Positions 1 through 13,855 of a DNA stretch of 64,000 nt are shown here, one piece after another; positions within the stretch are counted from its first letter, which is position 1, and the number at the start of each line of letters is the position of its first letter. Under the pieces are notes generated by a model. That model was not told the DNA's origin and made no database searches. It worked only from the letters and a program-made list of their open reading frames with translations. The position numbers were made by a program, and so were the translations under genes. The stretch is taken from positions 14,409,025-14,473,024 of the forward strand of contig NC_060108.1 in NCBI RefSeq assembly GCF_021155765.1, in the 5' to 3' direction. This DNA comes from Diprion similis. Lineage: Eukaryota; Arthropoda; Insecta; Hymenoptera; Diprionidae.

Positions 1-1903
1 TTCTTGCTCGAGGTTCGAAATCTCGGATGTATACGTAATAAGCGTTGCGTAGTGCAATTGCAAGTTCAGCTGACGCTAATATTTCGATGATGTATAAAAT
101 TCAAAGCTGCAGCTTGGCACGGGAGAGAATGTACAATGTGCATAGATGTAAATTGAGAGTTCAGAGACATGGAATGAGGGGGGGGATTTAGTATGAAAAC
201 ATGACCAATAGCCTGTTTACATCGGAAGTATAGCTACGTGCAGTTGTGGTAGGTGTATCGTATAAGCATATCGATCGCAGATGCAGCCCTCCGAGATATC
301 GGGGATGAGTTATTTTAGTTTACCACGACGTGTCAGGCGCCCAGGCTATCGATAAATAAACTAGACTGGAAAGGAAGGGATGGGATGGGGCAGGGCGAGA
401 CTCACCAGCTCTAGATGCAGGTCGGTGCACAGGAGATTCACGCCTCCGGTCCCGGACTTTGGATAAACTTCGGGTCACCCACTGCCGGAAACGAGCACCA
501 CACAGACAGCGAGAGCACCTGCGACTTACGCGTTATTTGCGGAATAATAATAACGATGTCGGTGGATGTATCGTTCGTCGAGAAGCCTGATTTTTAAACA
601 GCGAAATCGCGCGTTACTGTGGACCGGTACGTTTGCGGCTATAAATAATCCTGCAGTATCCGGCACTGTGACATGTAAAAACATTCGGAATGATCTCGTT
701 TCACGGGGACAAGAACGGGAGCGAGACCAGCGACAACGTCGACGGTGACATGCATGGACGATAATATCGCTCTTTTCCACCCTCCGAGAATCAATCGCCT
801 GTCTTCAGTCCCTTCGGAGCACCAAATCGCGTCGAGCACAATTATGCGAATTCGGGGGTTCCCGGTTAACGCGATATCGACGTCAGAGCCGTGTTCATTT
901 ATTCTCGTGTAAATAATAACACCGACGGAATAGAGGAACGAACGGCGAACCCCGCGAGTGGTAATGTCGTTCACTAAACACTCTCAGCAGCACCCGACAT
1001 TGTCGAAATGTCGACAACGACTGAACTGGCGGCTGCGCAGTCAAAACACACTCAGCCGAAATGTCAAGACGGAACGACGAGGCCTGCGCGCGCCACCCTG
1101 AAGCCGTACGCCGAACCAATAAACTAGTGTTTCTACACCCAGTCGTAGCTTATAATTATTTCGTTGCATGGTCTTCACTCAGTGCATCTCGATGCGTATT
1201 GATGACCTAATCTATTTCTTGAATACGCTTAAGTACCGCTTTTCTTTGGTTTGCAGCAATAAGTATTTGCGTGGAAAAACTTACCAGCACGACACAGACG
1301 TTACTCCAGTTGCTAGCCGTAAGGCGAAAATGACGCTATCAATAAGACCGAATGTTTAGCTTCAATTTTTCTTTAATACTATTTCCAGAATACTTAAGAG
1401 TGCATTCCGAAATTAGCTTCTAGGACTGTCAGCAATTTTTTATCTTTTTTGCGCACCCGAGTTCGTGACTAGCTCTGCCTCTGTCCTAGGGAATTTTTAG
1501 CACTGCTAGCCAGTTCCGAAACGTACCCTTAGTATTAATCAGATTTTATCAGTTTTCGAACTTCCATCGTCACGTCAAGCATAGTTTCAGCAACTAATCA
1601 TTTATTTTCATTTGCGCATGGGTAAGTTAATCAGGGTTACAAGGTAGACCTATAAGACATACTGGATAAAACTTATTGAATTGCAGTTAGTGAAAAAAAC
1701 GAAGGAGATATCATTTCTAACAATATATTTCAGTAAAATCAAGTTCTTATTGTTGTATGACGTACTAAACTAGATGCGTCTTCGACTTACGTATTTTTTT
1801 TCTAATACAACTTTTGCATAACGAATCTCAAATGAATCCACGGTCACAGCTAGCTGTACTGTTCATCCTGAAGGATACAGCAGCGATATGAGTAAAAAGG
1901 GTT
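1..1903. other. Gene-poor left edge; possible non-coding first exon
   Basis: No protein-coding exon is supported here. The stretch from about 400 to 1120 is richer in CG dinucleotides than its surroundings. On the minus strand it ends in a good donor (complement of actcac near 401-407), so it could be a promoter plus untranslated first exon of a gene running off the left edge. That is an inference. From about 1400 to 1530 it holds one copy of a dispersed short inverted-repeat element, annotated separately. The rest up to the 3' end of the hydroxyacid oxidase gene shows nothing I recognise. Confidence 0.3.
1401..1532. repeat. Short inverted-repeat element, copy A of five
   Basis: About 130 bp bounded by tgcattccgaaattagct on the left and a degenerate inverted copy (gccagttccgaaacgtac) on the right. 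It shares the internal core ctctgcctctgtcctagg followed by an agtttttagcgctg-like stretch with copies at about 38438, 50616, 52725 and 61863. Copy A is diverged (gaatttttagcactg). The layout fits a non-autonomous DNA transposon (MITE). Confidence 0.7.
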
Positions 1904-4900
1904 TTAAAGTCGACTGTATACAGATTCGTGAACAACCATGGATGGTTTTATATCCCTTGTCGTTGCGCAACCTGAAAGTGACATATAAATATAAAGAATG
2001 GGATGGCAAAAAGAGAATTAATTATTACAGTCGAGCCACCCCGCGATATCGTACCTGAAAGCGCGTAGGCCTTATCGATTTCTGATCTAAGTATCTCTAG
2101 TACGGAACTCGCCCCTTGTTCTCCGTTACACGCAAGACCCCACAGCATGGGGCGACCGACGAATATCTGAGAATAAAGCGAATGAAACAAGGATATGCAA
2201 TTGTTAATAATGTACGATGCCCTGGCGATTTAATTTACCATTTTAGCGCCGAGCGCTAGTGCTTTGAATACGTCGATTCCTTGCCTAACGCCGCCGTCCA
2301 AATACACCTCTGCTTTGCTTCCCACAGCTTTTACAATTTCCGGCAACGCCTCGATCTGTAGAAGATTACGGTAATACGGTTATTATATTATTCACATTTT
2401 AATGAGGTCAGCGGCAGATGCGAAATTGATTAGCAAACTTGTGGGTCGTTAATCGTGATTAAAGAAAAAGCATCAATACCGACCGATGCTGGAGATCCGT
2501 CGATTTGCCGCGCCCCGTGATTAGAAACCAATATTGCGCTTGCTCCGTGTTCTACTCCCAGAATTGCATCCTCGGCCGTGAGCACACCTTTCAACACAAT
2601 TGGCAAATGGGTGATGCTAGAAATAAAGAAGAACGTCGATGAATAATTTACACGTGAGCTGTATTAAGTACATGTATACACTGGCACAGCAATACATAGT
2701 TGAGATAATTGACTGTGAGAAGCAAGCATAACGAAGACATGCGCCGCAACTAACTGACCTTCTTAACCAGTCAACATCTTCCCAAGATAATGAAGCATCA
2801 AACAGACTCAAACTGTACTCAGAGAGTCCAGATTCTTGGTCAGCAGAATTGATTCTATCTGATTTTATTCCTTCAAAATTGGCTAGCCTGGAAAATGAAA
2901 ATTGTGATCAAAATGAATAAAATTGTTCTGAGTGCTCCAGATTTTTATTGTGCATACTTTACCGCTTCAAAATCTGTAGCTAATGATAAGGATTACCAAG
3001 CCCGCCGTCATATATTTAAAGCCAAAAATAATCTAAAGAAAATATCATATGCAACAATGCGACTCCAATGTAAATAAAATAAACGAAAAAAAAATAAAGA
3101 CATTTGCCTACATTTCAATTGAGTATTGGTAATTATAGATTGTGTTCAAACTTAGGGGTTGATTTTAAGAAAAATCTGACTGAATAATCATGCGATAACC
3201 TTAGGTGATTAGGGAGGGAAAATTTGTTTCGTCGATCAGCTCTTCTTTCGCCAAACATTGGTGTGTCGACCGTAAGAACGAGGGCTTTGAATCCTGCGGC
3301 CTCCGCTCTTCGCACCAGACTAACAGTGACATTTCGATCTTTATAAACGTAAAGCTGAAACCACTTTACTGCCTTCGGGGCTGCCTCTGCAACTTCTTCT
3401 ATGCTGCTCGTCGATAGAGTCGATAGAATGAATATTGTCCCCGCAGCAGCAGCGGCTACGGGAGAAAAATAGAGCAAACATTTTAAAGCCTGCCGCACAC
3501 GGTGCTTGTTTTCTCGATTTTTACATGCTGGATTGCTTGCTTGATGTGTTTTGTGTAAATGGCACGCAAGCAATCCAGCACGTAAAAACCACGAAAATAA
3601 GCATCCTGTACGGCAGACTAAAATTATTAAAATATCAATTAATTATTAGTAAAATTACTAATGCGAAGTGTCGTGTATTGACATTTCATACATCTTCCAT
3701 CTCCCTAACCTCTCATTGGTTATCCTCCCCCGGGCCATTATTGAGTCTAGGGATTTTTGTGTGATGGCTTTGTCAAACTGCAAACGACACACGAGTCAAA
3801 TGTCGGTCAATCAGAGCGCAACGTTTTGCTCAAGCATAATCGAAACCAGCTCGCTGATTGGCCAACACTTGTCGCTCATTGCGTGCGGTGTCTTCATGAA
3901 AGTGCGCCCATAGTTCAGAGAGAAACACACGACCACGACAACGGAGCACACGACGGTGATCCGCCAAATATGCCTCTTATAGGTTATGCGACCAACAGTG
4001 TATGTACATTTATTTTAAATTGGCTATAAACGATCCTGGGAGACTGTGTATTAGTTTCTAGCGGGATAATTGACGCGTAGTTCTCAAACATACGTAAGTA
4101 TGGTGTGAACGAAATACGATTGTTTAGGGAATTGTAGTGCGTCAGTGACGGCCGGCAATTGACAAGCAAAACGAAGAGGACAACAACAGGGAAATCCTTT
4201 GTGGCGATAGCGATTGGTATTTTCGAAGTGATAGGCCGAAGTTATAAAATATCATAAGATCGCGAAGAGGCGTGAGTGTCGTGGAGGCAGGGTGGTGGGG
4301 GGAAGTGTGACAGGAGAGACACGTGGACTGCCTGTCAGGAAATAATTTATATCAGCAAGTCGTGTGTTCAAATATTGAAATAACGTTTAGAAACAATTTA
4401 AACACGACATGTCCGAGGCACGATGCGACGCAACATAGTGAGTCTGGTTAAATTCCTCTTTCTTGCATTCGTCACGATCTTCCTCACCGTCGTCATATTT
4501 CGATACGTACGACATCCACAGTTCCGTACCGATTTTATACCCCTTCAGGATCTTGTTCGCGATCGTAGGGTCATAGGTAGTGATAAACGTGAATTTCTTC
4601 CCCATCCCGATGAGCTTATTGGGGGTTCTGCACTCGCAGCTCGCGGCCAAAGCGATGATAACGAACGCGGAATGGTGAGCATTATTACTTGATATTACTC
4701 GATGATGGAATTCTTAATTCCATTGCACCACCCCCCCCCCCCCCCCCCTCCCACCCCTCTTGTTTCAACATTCCTAGTTGACCCTTACAGTTTCGTACCA
4801 TTTCCCCAAAGCTGACAGAAATACCCTGTCAAAAATTTTCTACGAAGTTGTAAGGCAATGAATTACAAACGATCCCATTCCAGCAGTTTTTTTCCGGGTT

Positions 4901-7900
4901 TTAAATATACTTACACTTATAAAGTATCTATCAATTTTATGCTATTGTGACTAATTCTTATTCACAATTTTAAGTTGAGAGACATTATAAAAGCTCATAG
5001 TTTATCTTAATTTTTTACATTTACACATCATTATCACCTTTGCAAATTGAGTACACAGTCAATATAGTACCGAATCAGACCGGATGTGGTCAAGTTGATA
5101 GTAAAAAGACATTAGTGTAGATACAGTCAAACCAGAACTACAATTTCCCCGTTTATCAATCCCTCCCAACATACGTACGAACCTGAAATGTTGAATTTGT
5201 TTCGTTTGCTGAAGCAGGATACGGCCGCAGAGAACGTTAAGATGGACTGGCACGACTACGAGCAAATATCGCGAGAAAAGAAGAGGGTTGGCCTGGGAGA
5301 GCACGGCCTTCCCGCATCTCTGTCAGGAAGCGACGACGGGGTGAAGGCATCGCTGTACAAGGTGAACGGATTCAACGCGGCACTAAGTGATAAAATATCG
5401 TTGAATCGTTCGGTCCCGGACATCCGAAACGCCGGATGCAAGGCGAAGAAGTACCTCAAGAACCTCGATCAGGTCTCGGTAATAGTCTCGTTCCACAACG
5501 AGCATTTCAGCACACTGATGCGAACCTGCTGGAGCGTCGTAAACCGTTCGCCAGCCTCGCTTTTACGAGAAATAATATTGGTCGACGACGCGAGCACGAA
5601 ACCGGAGCTGGCCGGTGAACTGGACAGATATGTGGCCGCGAATCTGCCAAAGGTCAAAGTTATCAGGCTGCCGACAAGGTCGGGTCTGATACGGGGCAGG
5701 CTGGCCGGTGCCAAGGCCGCGACGGCCGAGGTCCTCGTGTTCCTCGATTCTCACACCGAGGCCAACGTCAACTGGCTGCCCCCTCTGCTCGAGCCTATCG
5801 CCCTCGACTACAGAGTTTGCGTCTGTCCGTTCATAGACGTGATCGCCTTCGAGACCTTCGAGTACCGGGCCCAGGACGAGGGGGCCCGGGGCGCCTTCGA
5901 CTGGGAGCTTTACTACAAGCGACTGCCACTGCTGCCTGAGAGCGCGAAACATCCAACCGAACCGTTTGAGAGCCCCGTGATGGCCGGGGGTCTTTTCGCG
6001 ATAAGTACTAAGTTCTTTTGGGAACTTGGAGGGTACGATACCGGGCTCGATATTTGGGGCGGTGAACAGTACGAGTTGTCCTTTAAGATCTGGCAATGCG
6101 GGGGACGGATGTACGACGCCCCGTGCTCGCGGGTAGGTCACATTTACCGCAAGTTTCCACCTTTTCCGAATCCCGGTCGCGGCGACTTTCTGGGAAAAAA
6201 TTACAAGCGCGTTGCCGAGGTTTGGATGGACGAGTACGCGGAGTACATATACCGCCGTAAGCCGCACCTGCGGTCCCTGGATCCCGGGAATTTGACCGAA
6301 CAACGAGCTCTCAGATCGAAACTCGGCTGCAAGTCGTTCAAGTGGTTCATGGAGACGGTCGCGTTTGACCTCGCCGACGTCTATCCGCCCATCGAACCGG
6401 ATGATTTTGCCTACGGCGAGATAAGGAACATCGGAGCCCCGGAATTGTGCCTCGATTCGAAAAATAAGCACCGGGACGAGGATATTGCTGTTGAGTTTTG
6501 CAAAAAGGACAACGCGAAGTTGGCTGGTGAACAGGAGTTCCGATTAACGTGGCACAAGGACATACGCCCGAAGGGGAAAACGGACTGTCTGGACGTTTCA
6601 CGGGGCGACGGAAAAGCCCCGGTGACCCTCTACCCTTGCCACGGGAAGCAAGGAAACCAATTGTGGCGCTACGACGTGGGGAAACAGTGGCTCGTTCACG
6701 GGTACAACAACAGGTGCATGGACCTGGATCCTGCCAGAAAAAAGGTGTTCGTTACTGCGTGCGACGCCTCGGCATCGACCCAGAAATGGCGAATTGAGAC
6801 CGTCGATATGAAGGCTATGAACAATTGGGAAAATTCGGGTCCTAAAGGAAGCAATTGACGCTGATTACGGTTATTAATTTTCCTGTTTGATACGAAGTTG
6901 AGAACTGTATATTATCTACCTTGGTGTCCACTGGTTTGTCGTTAAAATTATAATTATAGAATGCGCAGCTGGCTATGCATGAAGCGCAAGCATGTATAAA
7001 CAGGTGTAATATTTGTATATGTTTTCAACTACATGACGATATATGCAGGAGATTAAAATAACACTTTTCTTTATCTGCAAAACATTACTTCCTATTTCTT
7101 GTACGATATTGTACTGGTTTACAAACCACTTCATTTCCAAACAGTATAACAAGTAATGCGATGATAGAGTGCATTTCAGCGTTGAATCTTATATGTAAAG
7201 TGATTTTAAATTTTAATAATCAATCACAATTATGTGTACATACGTACATGACACATGCTCAATCACCCGCAATTTTACCAGAGGTGTGCAACTATATCGT
7301 TGATTTTTCACCAAATGTTTATTGATAGGAGTTTCGCGCGGGTCAAGGGTTTATATGGTTTATATGTATACTATATCTATTAATCAGTGTACCCCGTATT
7401 CTAATTACGCATTAGTTAATAAAATTTTCGCTGTAAGTCAACGTATGCATGACATTTCATCAAATTTCTACACATCTATTACATACATAGGTATGTAGGA
7501 AATATGCTGCGATAAGGCGCAGAAAAAACATATCACCCTTCACAATTATCGTGAAAACGATATATTGTTGAAGGCGTAGATATTTTTTGCATAGTGCCTT
7601 GCTATTTGATTTACCTTCGAGATTACGTAGCAACGTAGAAAGTTGTTTAATTGAACCAATTCAAGCTGCCAGTCTTGATAAAACAAGAAACACATTGGAT
7701 GGATGATAAATATGAGTTAGAAACCAACCGCGTTACAATCAGCTTAGGAAAATCGTATTATACATAGGTGTTCGTACAGATGCGTATGTATGTCATTATA
7801 TCTAAGTAAGAGAGTATAACTTTCAATCCTGATGAGCAAATTATGTCAATAAAGCGATTGCAATTATTTTTATATGTACATGATTGTCGTGAAGAGTCAA

Positions 7901-9215
7901 TAGATTCTTACATGTTACGATTTAATAAAAATTTTACGTTTTGTGCCAATAATGATGCATTTTATTTTTTCTTCCACTTACGTTAAGAGTTTTTATGACC
8001 CGCTTTTAAGATTACTCCATATCGATTACTTTTCTTTGTATAGTAAATATCGATCGAAACCCGTTATTTTCCGCATCCTTGCTTTCAAGCAACTTAACCG
8101 AGGAATTGGCCAATATTTTCATACCCAAAAGATATCTTTGTTTGCATCGAGATGAGATCAATTAAATTGAACGAGTGATACATACATACCTCTATAAACA
8201 ATAAAAAAAAAGATTACGATATATACAAAATTACTAGTTATATTTCCATGTCAAGAAATGATGTACCAGACTGAAACTATTCACATAAGATTTCAAAATT
8301 GATCATTTTGTGGAGCATATGCATTAATGGCGGTGCAGTTGGCACAATTTCGAATACACAGCTTTAAACATCGTTCGTATAAAAACGCAACACTCATTAT
8401 CGAGGTCAACGCTATCTAAATGTGAATACATGAATGGATAACACTTATTAGTGCAGAATAAAAATTACGGCTCACAGACACGGTTGCAGGTAGAAGAAAC
8501 ATGTGGCATACACGGTAATCAATTACTGCCGTACCTGCGAATTGAACCAATGAAACTCACCCCTGACGTTTGCGCATTCTCCGTCTGGATGCGCCATCCG
8601 TTGCATGGCTGTCGGTGAAACCCCCAAAGGCATAGAAACCTTGTGTCCCAGTACCACAGTACTGATATCGCGATTTGCAACATTAACCAACACTCTTGGC
8701 TTAATTCGGTACCTGCAAAGAATCGCGATAGGTTACTGAAATGTAAGTACGTACATGTACAGAACAATATTATGTAAGATGCAGACTCGTGGCCGTATTG
8801 ACGAAATGAAATCAGTTGCACGGCGCGTGAAACTTCAATCAAATAGAACCTGGGGGAACCCCAATAAGAATTAAATTTTCCTCCTATTCTTATACAACAT
8901 ATTTCAAATAACCCTTCCGACAAATTCTGTGTCTAAACCATTGGGTGTGTTATCGTAATTTTCATCATACGTTACGACTAATGCAAAAGTACGTTATTAT
9001 AGTGTTGGTGAAATTTTACCACCGTTTTATAAATTTGATCGGTACTTTGACAAAGGTATACATAATCCAGTGACTTACTTCTGAAATGCGTCGACGTTCA
9101 ACCTGAGGGTAAATTCTTCTCCAGCGCCACTTTTGTAGTAGTCGCGCACGATCGACGGCAATCTCTTCAGAGCTTCTCTTTCGTAGTCTTCAATACATAC
9201 CAGTTTCCCAGCCAT
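1904..9215 (-). CDS. 2-hydroxyacid oxidase (glycolate oxidase type), peroxisomal, 8 exons
   Basis: FMN-dependent oxidase of short 2-hydroxy acids such as glycolate, giving the 2-oxo acid and hydrogen peroxide in peroxisomes. Exons on the minus strand, first to last: 9079-9215, 8561-8712, 3200-3455, 2759-2887, 2484-2616, 2239-2355, 2055-2166, 1904-1971. All junctions are in frame and give 367 residues, against about 370 in vertebrate HAO1. Visible family residues: [10 protein letters not shown] near residues 25-34, FQLYVYKDR near 128-136, catalytic-site K234 in [10 protein letters not shown], and H258 and R261 in [10 protein letters not shown]. The protein ends in SRL, a type 1 peroxisomal targeting signal. 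The start was chosen because ATG 9215 opens the conserved N-terminus ([12 protein letters not shown]). Intron 2 (3456-8560) contains a complete gene on the other strand. The donor after exon 3 (GTTATC) is weak but keeps the frame and the homology. Confidence 0.93.
3489..3616. repeat. Long imperfect hairpin in HAO intron 2
   Basis: A left arm at 3489-3540 and a right arm at 3565-3616 are inverted copies of about 52 nt, roughly 80 per cent matched, with a perfect core tgctggattgcttgc, separated by a loop of about 24 nt. It lies about 35 bp upstream of HAO exon 3 in the sense of transcription. It may be a small inverted-repeat element or a structured RNA. No function is shown by sequence alone. 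Confidence 0.75.
4423..6858 (+). CDS. Polypeptide N-acetylgalactosaminyltransferase (GALNT10/pgant6-like), 2 exons
   Basis: Golgi type II membrane enzyme that starts mucin-type O-glycosylation by moving GalNAc from UDP-GalNAc to Ser/Thr. Exons 4423-4674 and 5218-6858 join in frame to give 630 residues, a normal length for the family. Visible: a short cytoplasmic tail and one membrane anchor (about residues 8-26); a GT2-family catalytic domain with [10 protein letters not shown] (about 170-179) and the metal-binding DSH at 261-263; the Gal/GalNAc-T motif [17 protein letters not shown]; and a C-terminal ricin-type lectin domain with CLDS, CMDLD and QKW repeats from about residue 490. The sequence [11 protein letters not shown] resembles the GALNT10 subgroup. 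The exact fly orthologue is not certain. The whole gene sits inside intron 2 of the hydroxyacid oxidase gene, on the opposite strand. Its single intron contains an 18-C run. The second exon is much more GC-rich than the surrounding DNA. Confidence 0.93.
4731..4748. repeat. Poly(C) run of 18
   Basis: Uninterrupted run of 18 C followed by a C-rich tail (tcccacccc), inside the intron of the GalNAc-transferase gene. One of three long C/G homopolymers in the window. Confidence 0.95.
6859..8560. other. Rest of HAO intron 2, no further gene
   Basis: After the GalNAc-transferase stop codon come an AT-rich 3' flank with an attaaa-type polyadenylation candidate near 7053 and then AT-rich DNA without conserved reading frames, up to HAO exon 2. 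I see nothing else I can support here. Confidence 0.6.
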
Positions 9216-9757
9216 TTTTTCCCACACTCTGTATACATTTAGGCATCCGTTAAATAAATTTTGGACACTATTGTAAATTGACAGTCCTCAATGCCGCTCG
9301 AATATATTCTCTCAAATTCATCTGAACCTCCACGACCATGATTATACAAGCAAGCGACAGATTATACTGCACATTCTACATTTATGTAGCGCAGTTCAGG
9401 ATCCACATAATGATACCTCGATGAATGAGAAATTATTTCAACACAAAAACCATTAATAGTTGAGCAAATTCATTACGCCCACGGTATATTACATTATGAA
9501 AACACAGACGCGCGCGCGATTATCTCAGATTATCGAAGGAATTGCAAAGAATTTTTGAACGATTTTTATTGATCTACGCGACACATCAAATACCTAGATA
9601 CATACATGTCACTGGACAATTCCGTGGCTTTCTTTTCTGTATCGTGATTGATGCGACTGTGGTTTTAGTCAATCGACAGTGCTGGCCGTTTGATTCTTTA
9701 CAAGCAATTATATGACTGTTATAATGCGTTTAAGACGTGCCATCGAATCTCGGAAAT

Positions 9758-9778
9758 GGGGGGGGGGGGGGGGGGGGG
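9758..9778. repeat. Poly(G) run of 21
   Basis: Uninterrupted run of 21 G in gene-poor DNA upstream of the hydroxyacid oxidase gene. Such runs are prone to assembly length error. Confidence 0.95.
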
Positions 9779-12228
9779 AATGTTGCTTATCTATTGCCAA
9801 TAGTCTACGTACCCCGTTACAGGGAGGTCAATGATTATCGGGTAGAATGGATGGCGGGTCACAACATAAAATATATATATAATGTCGCCGTTGCTGTGTA
9901 AACGTTTTCGAATATGCCGGTGGGATGAAGAAGGAGTACACATAAGTTGAGGCATGATTACTTGTCGCAGCAATTGTGTAACAATCACGTAATGCGTGTA
10001 CACTGTATATACGTCGATTACATATCATGCCAACAGTCATGTACATACATACATGTTCGATAGAGCATGCTGCATAATAATCGCTCTTTCGCGTAACTAA
10101 CAGAACCGAAACGGCGAAAATTATCTGAACTGTGTTTTGCGCATCGGAATATTACATTGTTATTATACGAATACCAGATTGGTATTGCATTGTCGTTGAA
10201 AAGTATGGATGGAAAAATTTAACTTGATGACGGGTATAATGTATGTAGATTATAACAATGAAGTAGTGGGACATAGGCTGATCAATTCGTCGAATAAATG
10301 TATGGTAATATTCTCCGCAAATACACACTGAATTAGACGCGAGCGGAATTTTAGGAAAGATAGTGATAGAGCAAAAGTCAAGGACTAGATTAGACAAAGA
10401 TCGCAATAAAAAATAGCAGCACAGTGTCGGACAGAAAGTAAATCGATAAACGAAATGATCTGCTAGAATTCCCGCCCTTAATGATAATGCCCTTTTTAAT
10501 TAATTTGAAATAGTTGTAGGTTCGAATTTAAAAGCATATAATATATACACATCAGTTTTCACATAACGATACGCAAATGGCCGCGGTGAACCGTAAAATG
10601 CTGGAGACGCCTATTCAACTATGACTCGAGCAAAGAACAACAATTTCTCCAAGGAAGACATACCGCATCGGGACTACAGCTACGCAAAAATATCAAAGAT
10701 CAGACTTCTATTATCAACAAAATTAAGAACGTCATCTACACGATCATGATCAATTGATCGAGATTGGAGACATACAGAAAAAAAATATATGATATATTTG
10801 GAAAAATTATTCAGATACTGGATAGATATACATTTTTTTCAATATTCATTCGACTTGTTAAGGAAGTTTCACTAAGGTTTTAACTAGCTCCTGGAAATGC
10901 AAATATGCCAATTAAATAGAATATTTTTTCGCTAAATGAATTTTTACTCTATATAGCTAAATTATCATTTCTTTCCTAATTGTTAACTTTTTCTTTCTTT
11001 CTGTAACATGCAAAATAAAATTTAAAAATGTGTAATATTTAACATTTTATTACATTTGTTAGAAATAATACACAAACACTAAGGTTTTATTTCTATAAAA
11101 TAAATATAGCCTTCCTTATCATATTTAGAAGTAAAACCTTGTTACATATGCCGACGCGCACAACCTGCACAATTCGTTTGCGATCATGACACGCTGCCCA
11201 TTCGCGGTGGTAGCGTGCGGTGCAAAAACTTCATATTATAGGTATACCTACCCTAGATAAGTATGTATATTATACTATTTATATGTATATTGGTTCATAT
11301 GTATACCTATAAAAGACATGAGTGTATACAGACAAATATACTGCAGGAGTTGTAGCGTCGGTCGGCCATATAGGTAATTATATACGGGAAAATCAAATGC
11401 GTTGATAAATGCGCTATTAACAAATATTACACAAGTTACGTCACTGCTATCTTTACACATTTCTCCTTACTTGCGAGGAGAGGTAAAAGGCAAATGAGAA
11501 AGAGGTGAAGAGAAGAACAAGGAGAGGATAAAAAATCGAAAGTAGGATCGAGGTAATGTAAAAAAAATAGGAATTATACTACATTTGATTCGCAATCAAT
11601 TAATGATGGTATTCAAGTACACCTTGTTACTACTTTCGATTCCGTTTCTTTCGGTCCAATTTCTCGGAGTCCCAATTAATCGCTTATATCAAATGAAGTA
11701 TAATTAAACGAAAAAAAAACGCACGACGATTCGAACAAATGACTAGGTATGTCGTTCGGTTTACCGAATTATAATTGCCAGTTATAAGTTATGTAAGTCA
11801 ATTATGGTCAATTTAACTTGGCCCTCTCGTTTGGAATAATCCTCAAAAATTACAGACATGACTCAAAATCACGATGTAATGTAAGTATAGTATCATATTT
11901 CATAGATGGCAATGTAGAAGATCGCGTCACAAATGCACATTGAATTCTTTGTAGAATACTAATTGGAAACACCAACGTTACACTCACCGAATTAGTACTC
12001 GAAATTGATTAAAATCATCACGTTCATCGACTAAAGTCAATATCCTTCATAACCAAGTTAAAAAAAAGTAAAACAAAAAAAAATTAATTAATAAATAAAA
12101 ACTGTTCGCATTCAAGTACCGCGACTTCTAGCAATTTTAACCGTTAATTTAAATTTTCGTCGATCTTAATTTTGACAAGAAATCTGACAGTGGAAGGAAT
12201 AAGTGCGCGCCTGTTTCTCAATACTTCG

Positions 12229-12309
12229 TATGTGTATGTATGTATGTATGTATGTATGTATGTATGTATGTATGTATGTATGTATGTATGTATGTATGTA
12301 TGTATGTAT
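12229..12309. repeat. (TGTA)n microsatellite
   Basis: About 80 bp of near-perfect tetranucleotide TGTA/TATG repeat. Confidence 0.97.
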
Positions 12310-12616
12310 TAGGCTCTCAAGGAGCCAATATGCGATTGCTCACTAACAATCTTATAACCCACGTCTGGATATTGTAGGTATGTATGTTCAATATGTGATG
12401 CAGAAAGAGTGAGCATGTAATCAGTAAATGGTGTATTATAGCATTGCGCAGGTACTACATTTAATTTTTCGACGTGGTTCGTTTGTTCATTATTATTATC
12501 ATTATTTTTGTTGTATTTCTAAGTTGAAAGAGCTACAATTACCTATGTGGCTTACAAATCACAATTGAATCTTGAACTGCCCGAAGTAATTAGACAATTA
12601 AAACACGCGCTCATTA

Positions 12617-12890
<274 letters not shown>

Positions 12891-13763
12891 AATAACAACA
12901 ATGACAGGATCATTGTCAATAATAAATATAATAATGATAATAATAACTATAATAACGAGTAACATGAGTAATCAGTAAGTTGACTATAGGCAATGACGAC
13001 CATAATAACATATATGTAGATCAGTGAGAATAGTTATTGGTGGAAACTTAACACCATCGTCACCATCACTATCATCATCATAGGTATCGTTGTTGTTCTC
13101 GTTATTATCATTACTATCATGCGCGGCTATCATACTATATGTTATCGGCGTTATCACAATATTAACGTGTATTCATATAATTATGTATTGATTTCAATAT
13201 ATTCTTATTTCTTTTTTAAAAATGTCATATCTTCTATGTATGTACACATGTATTTGATTAGTTAGAAAAACGACACTCTTCCGGTGTTTCATAACAATAC
13301 CTTACATAATTATTATATCATTGGTACAGGATTACAAACTGGTAAGTGCGCAATAATAATTTCTATTATATTTCAAACTTGTGTTTTTTATTCTTCAATT
13401 TGTTTCTTTATTCGTCATCTGTTTCTGTTCTATTCACACAGCAAAGCCTAGGTACCACGAAATAATCATGAACAATCTTTCACGAATTTACCTACCAGAA
13501 TCAAACCCCTCCTAACTCTGTAACTGCGAGTGATTTTATATACATGTGTAGATTTATACATACCTATGTGCGTATGTACATAAACATAATGTATATCTTA
13601 CATACATACATATATATGTATAAATATTACTGTATTACGAGAAAAAGCAGAGAGTAGTAAGTACGGTGTTCTTTGTTGATTTGTCAAAGTTTGGTAAAAG
13701 TATATACATATAATATACTGTATTTATACGATACTTCGGAATCGTCGTTGAGTTCTTTCGCAA

Positions 13764-13855
13764 TATATACCTATATATATATGTGTTTGTGTGTGTGTAT
13801 ATATACATACATACACGCACGCACACACGCTCTCACACACACACACACTATACAT
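13764..13855. repeat. Compound TA/TG/CA microsatellite
   Basis: (TA)n runs into a GT-rich block, then TATATACATACATACACGCA and a (CA)n block. The TG-rich and CA-rich halves make it roughly self-complementary. Confidence 0.85.

Noticed and set aside
5563-6471. 302-codon open frame on the minus strand opposite the GalNAc-transferase
   Set aside because: It is the antisense of a GC-rich coding exon, has no family motif, and its composition follows from the sense codons.
10577-10752. Two short plus-strand frames in tandem (about 15 and 42 codons)
   Set aside because: Too short and isolated; no conserved pattern and no supporting signals.
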